DNA of 64,000 nt from Selenomonadaceae bacterium (GCA_017476005.1 JAFVEM010000048.1:62001-126000); one strand, 5' to 3'; shown: positions 1-9,032, counted from the stretch's first letter. Program-made: numbers and translations. Notes: generated from the letters alone by a model not told the origin.

Positions 1-303
1 CACCCCGAAATTCTCTTGGGAGTGGCCAGATTTTTCTTTGCCTACATGCTGGTAGATATTGGTTTTGCCTTGTGGCTGATGCTGGGCGGCCTGTCCATGG
101 TGGATGGGGTAAGCGTCAGCATCGCCACCATGGGCAGCGTCGGCCAAGGATTTGGCATCGCCGGCGCCATGAGTTCCTACGAACTTCTGCCCACCTTCGG
201 CAAGATAGGGGCTATTTTTGTCATGTTCCTAGGCCGTTTGGAAATTTTCACGGTGCTGGCCTTGTTCCTGCCGGAATTTTGGAGCAAGAAACGGGGCTGG
301 TAA
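1..303 (+). CDS. trkH: TrkH/KtrB-type potassium transporter, C-terminal part (5' end outside window)
   Basis: The reading frame is open from base 1 and stops at 301-303, giving the last 100 residues of a membrane protein. The visible part has two hydrophobic segments and ends with GRLEIFTVLALFLPEFW, the typical end of TrkH/KtrB, the K+-translocating subunit of Trk/Ktr uptake systems in the cytoplasmic membrane. The preceding GSVGQGFGIAGAMSS stretch resembles the last selectivity-filter repeat of the family. The partner TrkA/KtrA (NAD-binding regulator) would be expected upstream, outside the window. The assignment rests on the C-terminal signature only. Confidence 0.85.
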   Translation, partial: HPEILLGVARFFFAYMLVDIGFALWLMLGGLSMVDGVSVSIATMGSVGQGFGIAGAMSSYELLPTFGKIGAIFVMFLGRLEIFTVLALFLPEFWSKKRGW

Positions 304-360
304 GGCAGGAATTTGGGGCGAGGCGTCGAAAAAATATACGGTTGGTACATGGAATATATA

Positions 361-485
361 TGGGGTGCAGGGGCTTTAAGTCCCTGCCAGAGTCCAGAGA
401 CATAAGCAGAGAGCCGCAGGTTTACCTGCGTGCGAATCGCTTATACAAAGTAGCGTCTCTGGTGGGGTTTGGGGCAAAGCCCCAA
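361..485. repeat. Intergenic palindromic repeat, family A, copy 1
   Basis: The gap between trkH and the EAL gene holds two short palindromes: GCAGGG..TCCCTGC (367-387) and TTGGGGCAAAGCCCCAA (469-485), with less regular sequence between. A very similar composite occurs upstream of trxA (39373-39449), and parts of it recur near 3375, 28644, 32109 and 33660. The ribosome binding site of the next gene follows directly, so this copy is probably transcribed into a 5' leader. Confidence 0.6.
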
Positions 486-500
486 CTAGAGGAGTTAATA

Positions 501-3371
501 ATGATGAATTATCGTTCGGTGGCGACGGCGCTGCTGGTTTCCCTAACCTTGGGGCTAAGTTCGGCGACGGCGGCGCCTCAGCATCTGCGGGTGGGTTACA
601 TACCCGGCACCGGTTTTTGGACGGAAGATATTCCCGGACACGTCAGCGGTTACGGGTATGAGTATATGCAATTTTTGTCGCGCTACGGCGATTGGGAATT
701 TGAATACGTCCCCAGTCGCACTTGGCAGGAGTCCAACGAAAAATTGCAAAGCGGCGAAATTGACATCTTGCCGGCCATGCCGGGAGATTACAAGACGCTA
801 AACAACGTGGTACGTACCGATCATGTGGTTGGTCGTTTGCCCATGGAACTCATCTTGGCCGACGGCACGCCCAAAGCTCATCTGCGTCTCGGCAATATTC
901 CCGCCAATCCGCCGTTGCCTTCTTTACCGCGTATCGCTCAGGGCGAAGGTTTTACCTACGAGCTAATCAATTATCCCCTCTTTTACGACATGGAGGAGGC
1001 GTTTAGGCGCGGCGAAATTGACGGCTACATCGCCCCCAGACTGCATACCGGGGACGATAAATTTGTGTTGGCGCACTTCGACCGACAAAGTTATCGCCTG
1101 TTGGTGCGTCCGGACAGGCAGGATTTGCTCGCCGATCTCAACGAATCCATGGATCAGATGCTCATGGATCAGCCGGGCATTCGCGACAGACTGACCAATA
1201 AATACTACTTAGCCGGTGGCGGCCCTCTCATTTTGAACCACCAAGAAAAAAATTATCTGCAAGAAAAGGGAGAGCTTACCGCCGTCATTTTTGCCCGGGA
1301 ACGTCCCTACTATTACCGAGAAGGCAGTGCCGAACTGGGAGTTTACCCGGAGCTGTCGCGGCAGATTGAAAAGGATTTGGGCGTAAAGATAAACTTGGTG
1401 ACGGCTGATTCCGCCGAAGAGGCAATACAAATGCTGAAAGCCGGAAAAGTAGATTTTGTGGTGGATGCGGTTTGCGATTTCAGTTGGTGCGAGAGCATCC
1501 ATGTGGCGCCTACCCAGTCTTACCTTGGCATCGAGTATGTGCCGGTGATGCGTCGCGGCCATGAACTGACAGAGGCTAGGCGCGTTGCTTGCGATCCCAG
1601 ACTCCTGCATGTAAAGACCTATATTTTTTCGCATTACGATGAAGCCAACCGGCTCTTGGTAAATTCATTGGAAGAAGGGTTCAAGGCGGTGGGGGATGGA
1701 CGAGCCGATGTGGTCTATGTGCCGCGCAGCGCCGTTTCCTATCTCATGGATGCCACGGGAGCTTACAATTTAGAAGTGGTTTCGGAAAGCGCCTTTACCG
1801 ATCCCATCAGCTTGGGCGTGAATTTAGATGCCGACAGTCGTCTGTGGCGTATCCTGAACAAAGAAGTCAATCACTTCGACGCCAATAAAGTCCGGAATAT
1901 GGTAAATATGGGCGCCAAGACGGCTCCCGTGGTATTTAGCCCCAAGTGGCTTGTGTACCACTATCCCCTGCACGCGTTGGGGGTTGCCATTCTCGTTTTG
2001 CTTTTTATCGCCTTTGCCTCGTGGTATCGTATGCGCCTCCGAAAAGACCATTTGGCGGTGGTGCAACGCATGGCCTACACCGATTTGCGTTATCAACTGC
2101 CCAACCTGTTGTGGTTAGAGGAACATGGGCCGGAACTTTATCGCCAAGCGCAAAACGACCACAGCGAAATTTTTGCCGCCGTCTTTGCCATGGACAATCG
2201 CGCCGGGGTGGCGTTGCCTTACGGCAGAGAACTACTGGACAAACAGTTGCAAAACATGGCCGCGCAACTTACTCAGTCCGACTGGATAATCACCACCGTA
2301 GCCGGTAACAACGTGGGACAGCTAGTTTGCCTCTGCCGCGCCGAAAGCGAAAATACTCTCTCCAGGCTGGCCTTAAACGTGGTGAGTAAGCACGGTTACA
2401 TAGTCACCAAGGAGGCGCGAATTTGGCTCCACATGCACGTGGGCTTGTGCAAACTGGAGGCCGGCGACGAAAGCGGCATCATGCAAGCGGTGGAAAAAGC
2501 GCAGACCGCCGCTCAAGAGGCGCAGGGCAAGGACATAGACCTCCAAATTTTCGACGAGGATTTGGAAAAAGAACTCACCCTTACGCAACAGATGGAAAGT
2601 CACATGGAAAGCGCCTTGGAAAACGGCGAATTTCAAGCGTGGTATCAACCCAAATACGACATTCGCACCCACAAAATCACCGGCGCCGAAGCTCTCGTCA
2701 GGTGGCAAAGTCCGGAGCTGGGCTTCTTGCCCCCGGGGCGGTTCATACCTCTCTTTGAGAAAAACGGCTTTGTCATTCCCTTGGATTATTTTCTTTTGGA
2801 GTCGGCCTGTCGTTTGCAAAAAGCCAGGCTGGCGGAGGGTAAACCCGTAGTCCCCATTTCCGTCAACCAGTCGCGGCTCCACATTACCGAAGAAGATTAT
2901 TTGGAAAAAATTCATGCCGTGGTAAAAAAATACAACTTGCCCCCGGGACTTTTGGAACTGGAACTCACGGAAACGGTCTTCGGGGATTTTGACCAAGCGG
3001 AAACGCGAGAACGCGCCAGAGGCATTATCCGCAGTCTGCACAGCATGGGCTTTAAGATTTCCGTGGATGATTTCGGCTCCGGCTATTCCTCCTATATGTT
3101 GCTTAATTATTTGCCCTTGGACGTGATGAAAATCGACCGCTCCATGCTCACCGCCTCCGACGATTCGGAACGGATGCGCGCCATTTTGGGCAATATTATC
3201 CAGCTGGGTGAAATGCTGGGCATGGAAGTTCTGTGCGAAGGCATCGAAACCCCGGAGCAGGAAAAATTGTTATTGGAACTGGGCTGTTGTTACGGCCAAG
3301 GCTATTTAAATTCTAAGCCCCTGCCGGAAGCGGATTTCATCGCCTTCTGCGATGCGCGGCAGGCCGGGTAG
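501..3371 (+). CDS. Membrane c-di-GMP phosphodiesterase: periplasmic solute-binding domains, degenerate GGDEF, EAL
   Basis: A 956-residue protein. ATG 501 is chosen because AGAGGAG lies 6 nt upstream and a signal peptide follows (MMNYRSVATALLVSLTLGLS). Two extracytoplasmic domains resemble family 3 solute-binding proteins (about residues 30-235 and 240-475), followed by a membrane segment (about 482-506). A GGDEF-like region begins AYTDLRYQLPNLLWLEE but lacks the GGDEF signature, so cyclase activity is unlikely. The C-terminal EAL domain (about 700-945) keeps EALVRW, ISVNQS, ELTET, DDFGSGYSS, KIDRSM and CEGIET, so hydrolysis of cyclic di-GMP is expected. The binding domains probably sense an amino-acid-like ligand (inference). 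A receiver-only protein follows after 45 nt and may be the next step in the same pathway. Confidence 0.88.
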   Translation: MMNYRSVATALLVSLTLGLSSATAAPQHLRVGYIPGTGFWTEDIPGHVSGYGYEYMQFLSRYGDWEFEYVPSRTWQESNEKLQSGEIDILPAMPGDYKTLNNVVRTDHVVGRLPMELILADGTPKAHLRLGNIPANPPLPSLPRIAQGEGFTYELINYPLFYDMEEAFRRGEIDGYIAPRLHTGDDKFVLAHFDRQSYRLLVRPDRQDLLADLNESMDQMLMDQPGIRDRLTNKYYLAGGGPLILNHQEKNYLQEKGELTAVIFARERPYYYREGSAELGVYPELSRQIEKDLGVKINLVTADSAEEAIQMLKAGKVDFVVDAVCDFSWCESIHVAPTQSYLGIEYVPVMRRGHELTEARRVACDPRLLHVKTYIFSHYDEANRLLVNSLEEGFKAVGDGRADVVYVPRSAVSYLMDATGAYNLEVVSESAFTDPISLGVNLDADSRLWRILNKEVNHFDANKVRNMVNMGAKTAPVVFSPKWLVYHYPLHALGVAILVLLFIAFASWYRMRLRKDHLAVVQRMAYTDLRYQLPNLLWLEEHGPELYRQAQNDHSEIFAAVFAMDNRAGVALPYGRELLDKQLQNMAAQLTQSDWIITTVAGNNVGQLVCLCRAESENTLSRLALNVVSKHGYIVTKEARIWLHMHVGLCKLEAGDESGIMQAVEKAQTAAQEAQGKDIDLQIFDEDLEKELTLTQQMESHMESALENGEFQAWYQPKYDIRTHKITGAEALVRWQSPELGFLPPGRFIPLFEKNGFVIPLDYFLLESACRLQKARLAEGKPVVPISVNQSRLHITEEDYLEKIHAVVKKYNLPPGLLELELTETVFGDFDQAETRERARGIIRSLHSMGFKISVDDFGSGYSSYMLLNYLPLDVMKIDRSMLTASDDSERMRAILGNIIQLGEMLGMEVLCEGIETPEQEKLLLELGCCYGQGYLNSKPLPEADFIAFCDARQAG

Positions 3372-3416
3372 GTTGGGGCAAAGCCCCGTGATTTTATATT
3401 TGAAAGGTGATGACCA

Positions 3417-3878
3417 ATGAACGACAAAGAAAACGCTCCCACGATTTTGATTGTGGATGACGATGAAATGATGCTCCAAATGGCGGAGACGATTTTGCAC
3501 AAATACACTAAGTACCGTACCCTGCGCGCCAATTCCGGGTTGCAGTGCATTGACCGGGTGCAACAGGAAAAAATCGATCTTATTCTCCTCGATATTCAGA
3601 TGCCGGGCATGAACGGCCTCAAGACCTTGGAGCTTATCCGCAAACGGGAGGACGGCAAGAACCTGCCGGTGATTTTCCTCACGGCTTCCTCCGATAGGGA
3701 TACGGTGGTGAAAGCCGGCCTCTTAAAAGCCGCCAATTACATAAAAAAACCCTTTCTACCGCAAGATTTGGTAGATAGGGTTAATAACGTCCTCGCCAAT
3801 AAATTGTTAAGCGACCCGGCCATTACGGGAGTTTTGGATAATTTGGATGCCCTCATGCCCCAAGGCGGCGCTAAATAA
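3417..3878 (+). CDS. Single-domain response regulator (CheY-like receiver) with short C-terminal tail
   Basis: A 153-residue protein made almost entirely of a receiver domain. The acidic pocket D14-D15-D16, the phospho-acceptor D59 (in LILLDIQMPG), T89 and K111 (in KKPF) are all present, so phosphorylation by a histidine kinase is expected. There is no DNA-binding or enzymatic output domain, only about 25 extra residues, so it probably acts by protein contact. It lies between the EAL phosphodiesterase and the UDG-like gene, with 3 nt before the latter, so the three are likely co-transcribed. No cognate kinase is in the window. Confidence 0.88.
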   Translation: MNDKENAPTILIVDDDEMMLQMAETILHKYTKYRTLRANSGLQCIDRVQQEKIDLILLDIQMPGMNGLKTLELIRKREDGKNLPVIFLTASSDRDTVVKAGLLKAANYIKKPFLPQDLVDRVNNVLANKLLSDPAITGVLDNLDALMPQGGAK

Positions 3879-3881
3879 ACC

Positions 3882-4502
3882 ATGGCCAATCCCCTGCATG
3901 ACGACATAGTGAGTTGCAACGAGTGCGCTCTGCGGAAATTGCAAGAGCCGATAATAGACGATGAGCCGAAAGGCGACAACATTATCATGTTCGTCGATCT
4001 TTCGGCCATCAAAGTACGGGATGCGCGCTCGCCCTTGGCTCGTCCCTTTTCCCTCCTCACGCCCACCGGCAAGATTCTTGCCAGAGCCGAAGAGGCGCTG
4101 TCCGAACACGGTTTTTCTTTTTACCACACGAATCTTGTCAAGTGTCCCCCTTTGGATAACGGACACCTCCGCAATCCCACCAACTACGAAACCGAAGCGT
4201 GTTTTGACAATCTCCTCATGGAAATCGACTACTACCTGCCCACCGCCGTTTTTCTCATGGGGCAAGGGGTCTATATGCCGGTACTAAACCTCTTGGGGCT
4301 AACCTTCCGCCAGTGGAGTGGGTATTATTTCGAGATTTATACCGCAGAGGATATTTGCTATATTCCCACATGGCACCCAGAGTACATAAACTTGCAACAA
4401 AAACGTAACATCAACACCTACATCGACGGCCTCATCAATGCCGTAAAGCGTTGCGACCCTGCCGCCTTCGAGCCGAAACCAAAGGCGCGTTCGCGGTGGT
4501 AG
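3882..4502 (+). CDS. Divergent uracil-DNA glycosylase-like (family 4/5 fold) protein
   Basis: A 206-residue protein. The order of elements resembles family 4/5 uracil-DNA glycosylases: an N-terminal CNEC (C12, C15), PFSLLTPTGKILARAEEAL (like the PF-G-G-L helix of the family), YHTNLVKCPP (C88), NYETEAC (C107), then VFLMGQ and TWHPEYI (H165). The four cysteines match the iron-sulphur cluster ligands of that family. The usual first catalytic motif (GExPG) is not visible; FVDLSAIKV is found where it should be. The protein may therefore bind DNA or another substrate without classical glycosylase activity (inference). Co-directional with the receiver gene, 3 nt apart. Confidence 0.65.
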   Translation: MANPLHDDIVSCNECALRKLQEPIIDDEPKGDNIIMFVDLSAIKVRDARSPLARPFSLLTPTGKILARAEEALSEHGFSFYHTNLVKCPPLDNGHLRNPTNYETEACFDNLLMEIDYYLPTAVFLMGQGVYMPVLNLLGLTFRQWSGYYFEIYTAEDICYIPTWHPEYINLQQKRNINTYIDGLINAVKRCDPAAFEPKPKARSRW

Positions 4503-4508
4503 CTACCC

Positions 4509-5603
4509 TTACGGGTTAGCAATATCTCGGCTGACGGCGGTGTGGCGGATTATATCCTCCACGCGCAAATCTATTTCCAGCTCCAATTTGTGTAGCGATT
4601 CGGCGGTGTCATATTCGGCGGTGTTATCGTGTTTCAGTCCCAAAATAAAATGTTGCCACGCGCTGATGCTCACTTCGGTGCAGTCGGCGCGTTGCTTGGC
4701 CAGATAAGCGGCGCCCTTGGGAACCGGCACCTCGTTTAACCGTTGCTGTCTTTTTTTCAGCGCCGGGATGACGTTGCCTTCGATGAGTTTCGCCAGCGCC
4801 TCCCGCTGATTTTCGCTTAGTTCCCCGTCGCCGGTTTGCGCGAGTGATTGAAATTCCGCTTGGTAGCCGCGAAAGACCTCGTTATAAGAAGTCACTATTT
4901 CCGCCGTGGCGGCGATGTACTCGGTGAGGTCTTTGTTTTGCAGCGGCGCTACGGCGTTAAGATAGTCCTTGTAATTTTGCACATAGGCCACTTGCCAGTC
5001 CCCGGTTTCGCTTTCTTCCAAAACCAGTTGCAAGGTGAATGGCGTGTCCGTATATTCGTCCAGCACGTTCACCACCGCCGTGGCCGTCGTCCCCTGATGC
5101 TGAATATCCCCCAGAGACACAAAGGACGTGTTCCTGATTTGACTGCGTTCCAAAAAACGTTCGTAGTCGATGCCCAGTTGCCGCCCCTTGAGAATTTCCG
5201 TCCCCGTGGGCAAGCTCCACTCCCCATTTTCCACTCGATCCAGGATGGTGGCGGCAGTGCCGGCGGCCATTTGAGGTTTTATGAGCATATAGAATTTCTC
5301 GAACATGACCTTGGTTTGGGGCGTCAGGGTGGCGTCGTAGGCAAAGAGATCCAGCGTCAAATCGTCGTAGGCTTTGGCGGTGAGCAGGTCTAAATTCACA
5401 TAACGACGAAAGGCATCCCCGTCTTGTTTTTCGATGGCGTGTTGCGCCTGTTCCAAGGCGTAAAGAGGCGTGCGCGTATAAATAAACCAGTACCAAATGC
5501 CGGTGCCGATAACAGCGGCCAGCACAAGAAAAATAAAAAATCCCTCCCGGCGTTTTTTGGCATGGCGTTCATCCAGCTTTTGTTGCCAAGTGTAATCGTC
5601 CAT
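4509..5603 (-). CDS. Membrane-anchored protein of unknown function (DUF2939-like)
   Basis: A 364-residue protein. The start codon at 5603 is chosen because GAGGAGGT lies 5 nt upstream on the minus strand. A charged cytoplasmic N-terminus (about 20 residues) is followed by one membrane helix (about 22-42), then a long soluble extracytoplasmic part. The opening TPLYALEQAQHAIEKQDGD resembles the start of DUF2939 domains, but I am not certain of the family. No catalytic motif was recognised. It converges on the UDG-like gene and shares a short divergent promoter region with the zinc-ribbon gene at 5702. Confidence 0.6.
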   Translation of the reverse strand: MDDYTWQQKLDERHAKKRREGFFIFLVLAAVIGTGIWYWFIYTRTPLYALEQAQHAIEKQDGDAFRRYVNLDLLTAKAYDDLTLDLFAYDATLTPQTKVMFEKFYMLIKPQMAAGTAATILDRVENGEWSLPTGTEILKGRQLGIDYERFLERSQIRNTSFVSLGDIQHQGTTATAVVNVLDEYTDTPFTLQLVLEESETGDWQVAYVQNYKDYLNAVAPLQNKDLTEYIAATAEIVTSYNEVFRGYQAEFQSLAQTGDGELSENQREALAKLIEGNVIPALKKRQQRLNEVPVPKGAAYLAKQRADCTEVSISAWQHFILGLKHDNTAEYDTAESLHKLELEIDLRVEDIIRHTAVSRDIANP

Positions 5604-5701
5604 TGATACCTCCTCGCAAGAATCGGAGGTAATTATAACACAGACAAAAATCAATGGACAACACAAATATTGCCACCGTTGGAGGGAGAGGAGGTGAGGA
5701 C

Positions 5702-6499
5702 ATGGGCAGGGTACATGTCAGGAGAAATGAAATTAACGGCCGTTGCTGGCGGTGCGGCGCTAAGGAGCTTACCGTTACTTGGATCGGCGGTAGGGAGCCG
5801 CAGGTAGCGGTAGGTTGCCCTAAGTGCGGTCTGCACTCGCTGGGGACAGCGGTGCCGGAAGCGCTTGCCCGTTGGAACGGACTTGCGGGCGTGAAAGGCC
5901 AAAAGTTTTGGTGGCTGACGGGCGGTTTAGCGTTAGGCAGTCTGCTCTCCTTTTTCTTTTCCCCCGTGCTGATGCTCTTGCCCTTGGCCGGTTGCGCAGG
6001 TTGGAATTTTTTCCGTGCCAAACAAGCCCAAAAATTTTACCTGACCGAAAACCAGTTGCCCTCGCCGGAAACGGACAGCGAAACCTCCGAGTTAGAACTC
6101 TCCGCGCCGGATTTGGCGCGCCGCACCCACGCTACACTGACCGCCGTCACCGAAAATATCGAGCGCGTAAGTGTAACGGCGGCAGTGAAAGCCTCGCGCC
6201 GTTTTGTCAAGGCCGTAACGCGCGCCGCAGGGATAGACAGTCGCGCCGCCGTCAATCAACACCGGCTTTACACCGAAGAACTGGTTAATATTCTGGACAA
6301 ACTTACCAAAGACCGCAAACTGCTCGCCGCCTCCAACGAAGGATTGGATCAGGCTTGTCGCGCCTACGCCGATTTTTGTCAAAGATTATGCTTGAGCCTT
6401 AAAGGAGCCGCCGTAGAAGACGTGCGCGTAGATTTAAAAGTTTTCACCGATGTGTTAAACGGTGGGGGAGAACATGCCCGTTTGCGCGACGGGGTATAA
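5702..6499 (+). CDS. Zinc-ribbon membrane protein of unknown function
   Basis: A 265-residue protein. ATG 5702 is preferred to the upstream ATG 5654 because GAGGAGGTGAGG lies just before it and because 5654 overlaps the divergent gene's leader. A CWRC..CPKC zinc ribbon (about residues 15-45) is followed by a hydrophobic hairpin (about 68-105), then a mostly helical, charged C-terminal half that may form coiled coil. It resembles Firmicute membrane proteins with an N-terminal zinc ribbon, but no specific family was recognised. Confidence 0.6.
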   Translation: MGRVHVRRNEINGRCWRCGAKELTVTWIGGREPQVAVGCPKCGLHSLGTAVPEALARWNGLAGVKGQKFWWLTGGLALGSLLSFFFSPVLMLLPLAGCAGWNFFRAKQAQKFYLTENQLPSPETDSETSELELSAPDLARRTHATLTAVTENIERVSVTAAVKASRRFVKAVTRAAGIDSRAAVNQHRLYTEELVNILDKLTKDRKLLAASNEGLDQACRAYADFCQRLCLSLKGAAVEDVRVDLKVFTDVLNGGGEHARLRDGV

Positions 6500-6531
6500 T
6501 GCCTTACTCCTCCCTGCCGTTTTGCGTCTGT

Positions 6532-6609
6532 CCCCCTCATCACCTAGTAGGGGGGCTTTTTTCTATCCTAGCCCTGACCCACTGGTTAGCCTCCCTCCCA
6601 GAGGGAGGT
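6532..6609 (+). terminator. Terminator-like hairpins after the zinc-ribbon gene
   Basis: A C5/G5 hairpin followed by six T (6532-6562) fits a Rho-independent terminator. It is followed by a second hairpin, CCTCCC..GGGAGG (6591-6609), with no T-run. Both belong to the C-tract/G-tract intergenic repeat family seen at 20290, 25185, 31129, 33044 and 53480. Confidence 0.5.
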
Positions 6610-6646
6610 GCCCGTAGGGCAGAGGGAGTAAGCGAGGTGATAAAAT

Positions 6647-7324
6647 TTGTGGGAGGCTCTGCTGTCCTTGCTCTTTCCGCCGCGTTGCCCCGGTTGCCGC
6701 GAATATACGGAAAACAAAGGGGACTGGTGCCAAAAATGTCTCGGCGCCACGCTGAAAGTTCGTTCGCTGCCGCTGTCGAAACAGTTGCGGTCAACGGTTG
6801 TTGCCGTCTATGCGTTGGGGGAATACCACGGAGTTTTGCGCGAACTCATAAAGAAGCTAAAATATCATGGCCAAAGGAACCGACTGCCCTACCTCGCCTC
6901 TTTCTTGCAACAGGCTGCGCCCCAAATTCCTTGGCCGCCGGAAAAACTGTTGGCCGTGCCGATACCCCTGAGCCGAAAGCGGGAAAAAAGTCGCGGTTTT
7001 AATCAAGCGGAACTTATCTTTGCCGACTGGCTGAAAAGTTTGGGTGTGCCTCTCGCCAAAATTTTAGAGCGTACCCTCGACACGGCTCCCATGTACAATC
7101 TGTCCCCCAAAGAACGCCAAGCCAATTTGCAGAATGCCTTTGCCCTAGCCCCACAAGCGTCCGTCAGCGGCCAAAACATTCTCCTCCTAGACGATATTTT
7201 CACCACCGGCGCCACAATTTTTGCCTGTGGGCAGGTACTTCGCCGCGCCGGAGCGAATAAGATATACGGGTTAGTGCTGGCCAGTGATCGAGGGAAAATG
7301 ACGGTAAAGGGAGATGAGCCATGA
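6647..7324 (+). CDS. comF: ComF-family phosphoribosyltransferase-like protein
   Basis: A 225-residue protein starting at TTG 6647, with GAGGTGA 6 nt upstream. The N-terminus carries the four-cysteine zinc site CPGC..CQKC (about residues 14-31) of ComF. The middle has YHGVLRELIKKLKYHG and PIPLSRKREKSRGFNQA. The phosphoribosyltransferase loop ILLLDDIFTTGAT (about 180-192) is intact. In competent bacteria ComF helps transformation DNA cross the inner membrane. The GspE/PilT/PilC genes 3.5 kb downstream could belong to the same uptake apparatus. It overlaps the radical SAM gene by 4 nt. Confidence 0.88.
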   Translation: MWEALLSLLFPPRCPGCREYTENKGDWCQKCLGATLKVRSLPLSKQLRSTVVAVYALGEYHGVLRELIKKLKYHGQRNRLPYLASFLQQAAPQIPWPPEKLLAVPIPLSRKREKSRGFNQAELIFADWLKSLGVPLAKILERTLDTAPMYNLSPKERQANLQNAFALAPQASVSGQNILLLDDIFTTGATIFACGQVLRRAGANKIYGLVLASDRGKMTVKGDEP

Positions 7325-8601
7325 AAGGAAAGCGTAAAAATAAAAACAAGAGTCAAATAACCGTACTTTATGCCGACGAGAACGGAGAAATTTTTGACGC
7401 GCCGGGACTTGCGGCGATGGGACGGCAGGGCGAAGAAAACATTCCCTTGCAAAAAGAAGATTTAATTCCCTTGCCGGAGGGCGCCGACCTGATGTTCTTG
7501 CCGGAGCGGCAGCCTTTAGGGCTTGCGGCCACGGGAGAAATTATGCCCGTCAGCGGTCAAGCGGTGGCGGCCATCTTGCCCATGGGCTACACGCGTACCC
7601 GTTTGCCAGCCTATGCCAAAGAAGAAACAGCCAAACCCTTGCCCCTTTTCGGTTACACGGCGGTGGCTCTTTACCAAGACGAACTTTATGCGGCGGCTCT
7701 CTCCACCGATGCGAATACCAAATGGAATCCTTTGCATTACAATACGCACGAACTGAAAAGACTCATTCGCCGCACCCAAAAAGATATTCCCCACAACCCC
7801 ATCGTGGAGCAACTGGCCAAATGCTCGCTGGAGTGGCACTGCCTCACGGCGGAAAATCTTTTCTATCGCCGTTGGGAGGCAGGTCTGCCCACTTCGCCCC
7901 AGTGCAACGCCAAGTGTTTCGGTTGCATCTCGCGGCAAGAGAGCGAGTGCTGTCCTTCTCCCCAAAACCGCATCACCTTTCGCCCCACGGCAGAGGAAAT
8001 CGCGGCTGTAGGCATTTACCACTTAAAAACCGCCCCGGAGGGCATAATCAGTTTCGGCCAAGGTTGCGAGGGCGAACCGGCCTTGGCGGCAGATAATGTC
8101 GCCCCGGCTATCAAGCTCATGCGCGAGGCCACTACCAAAGGCCAAATTAACATGAATTCCAACGCCGGCTACACCGAGGGCATCAAAAAAATCGTGGATG
8201 CCGGTCTTGATTCCTTGCGAGTTTCCATTATCAGCGCCAACGAAGAAAATTATCAAGCCTATTACCGCGCCAATTATACCTTGGCCGATGTTAAGTCCTC
8301 CATCGACTACGCCCTGAAAAACAAGGTGCGCGTCTCCCTAAACCTGCTTTACCTGCCGGGATTCAACGACCGGGAGGAGGAGCTTATGGCGTGGGAAGCA
8401 TTTTTACAAGAAACGCCCATAGAAATGATACAAATGCGTAATCTCAACGTGGATCCCGACGAATTTTTGTCCATTATGCCCAAGGCCAAGGGGAAAATTT
8501 GGGGGACGAGAGTTTTCATAGAGCGACTGAAACAAAAATTTCCCCGGCTGACTATCGGCAGTTTCAGCCATTATTACGGGAGGCGAGATTTCAACGCCTG
8601 A
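7321..8601 (+). CDS. Radical SAM protein
   Basis: A 426-residue protein. Residues 1-170 form a domain without recognised motifs. They are followed by CNAKCFGC (about residues 198-205), the CxxxCxxC loop that holds the radical SAM iron-sulphur cluster. GQGCEGEPAL is a glycine-rich SAM-contact segment, and SLRVSIISANEENYQAYYR and LNLLYLPGFND fit the radical SAM barrel. The substrate is not apparent. The start ATG 7321 overlaps the comF stop by 4 nt, so the two are translationally coupled. A foreign-looking reading frame overlaps its last codons. Confidence 0.85.
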   Translation: MKGKRKNKNKSQITVLYADENGEIFDAPGLAAMGRQGEENIPLQKEDLIPLPEGADLMFLPERQPLGLAATGEIMPVSGQAVAAILPMGYTRTRLPAYAKEETAKPLPLFGYTAVALYQDELYAAALSTDANTKWNPLHYNTHELKRLIRRTQKDIPHNPIVEQLAKCSLEWHCLTAENLFYRRWEAGLPTSPQCNAKCFGCISRQESECCPSPQNRITFRPTAEEIAAVGIYHLKTAPEGIISFGQGCEGEPALAADNVAPAIKLMREATTKGQINMNSNAGYTEGIKKIVDAGLDSLRVSIISANEENYQAYYRANYTLADVKSSIDYALKNKVRVSLNLLYLPGFNDREEELMAWEAFLQETPIEMIQMRNLNVDPDEFLSIMPKAKGKIWGTRVFIERLKQKFPRLTIGSFSHYYGRRDFNA

Positions 8602-8776
8602 GCAAAAAAAATTCTTAGACGGATCTAATTTTTTAACACAAAATGTAACTGTTACAAGGCCAGATGGTAGAAGTGTGACATTGGTATATAACGATGGTAC
8701 GCTGAATAGGCTAGATAGGCTGACAGCCGCCAATTATGGGAGCTATGGAGTTTTGGGAGGGAATATTCGTCGGTAA
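8600..8776 (+). pseudogene. Orphan C-terminal gene fragment
   Basis: In the frame ending at the TAA of 8774-8776, a protein-like stretch of about 58 residues is readable (from ...PEQKKFLDGSN through VTVTRPDGRSVTLVYNDG to GVLGGNIRR). It has no start codon or ribosome binding site and enters the radical SAM gene in another frame. It looks like the tail of a larger protein whose 5' part was lost. The family was not recognised. Low confidence that it was ever expressed here. Confidence 0.35.
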
Positions 8777-8822
8777 AAAAGAGTGTTCAAGCAAAGACTA
8801 AGCGAAAAGGAGATGAAAACTC

Positions 8823-9032
8823 GTGGAAGAAAAGCGCCTGACGTGGGATGAAATCGTAAAAAAATACCCGGATAAGTGGGTGGGTATGTCTAAGATTGAC
8901 TGGGAGGATGCGGCTAATGTGCGTTCGGCAGTTGTTATTGGTGCTAGTGATGATAACGATGATTTTTTGCGCCGCCAGTTTGCCAGAGAAGATGTAGTTA
9001 CCTTGTACACTTTGCCCGACAACCTATACTGA
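8823..9032 (+). CDS. Small conserved-type protein of unknown function (69 aa)
   Basis: Start GTG 8823, preceded by AAAAGGAGATG about 10 nt upstream. The protein is acidic and soluble. Its opening, LTWDEIVKKYPDKWVGM, and a following VRSAVVIGASDD segment resemble small proteins often found beside aspartic-protease-like or toxin-antitoxin genes. This fits the truncated frame that follows at 9042. No catalytic motif is visible. It may be the surviving half of a two-gene module (inference). Confidence 0.5.
   Translation: MEEKRLTWDEIVKKYPDKWVGMSKIDWEDAANVRSAVVIGASDDNDDFLRRQFAREDVVTLYTLPDNLY

Noticed and set aside
72-500. Upstream extension of the EAL gene back to 72
   Set aside because: The extension reads through the trkH end and a palindromic repeat; the signal peptide and ribosome binding site place the start at 501.
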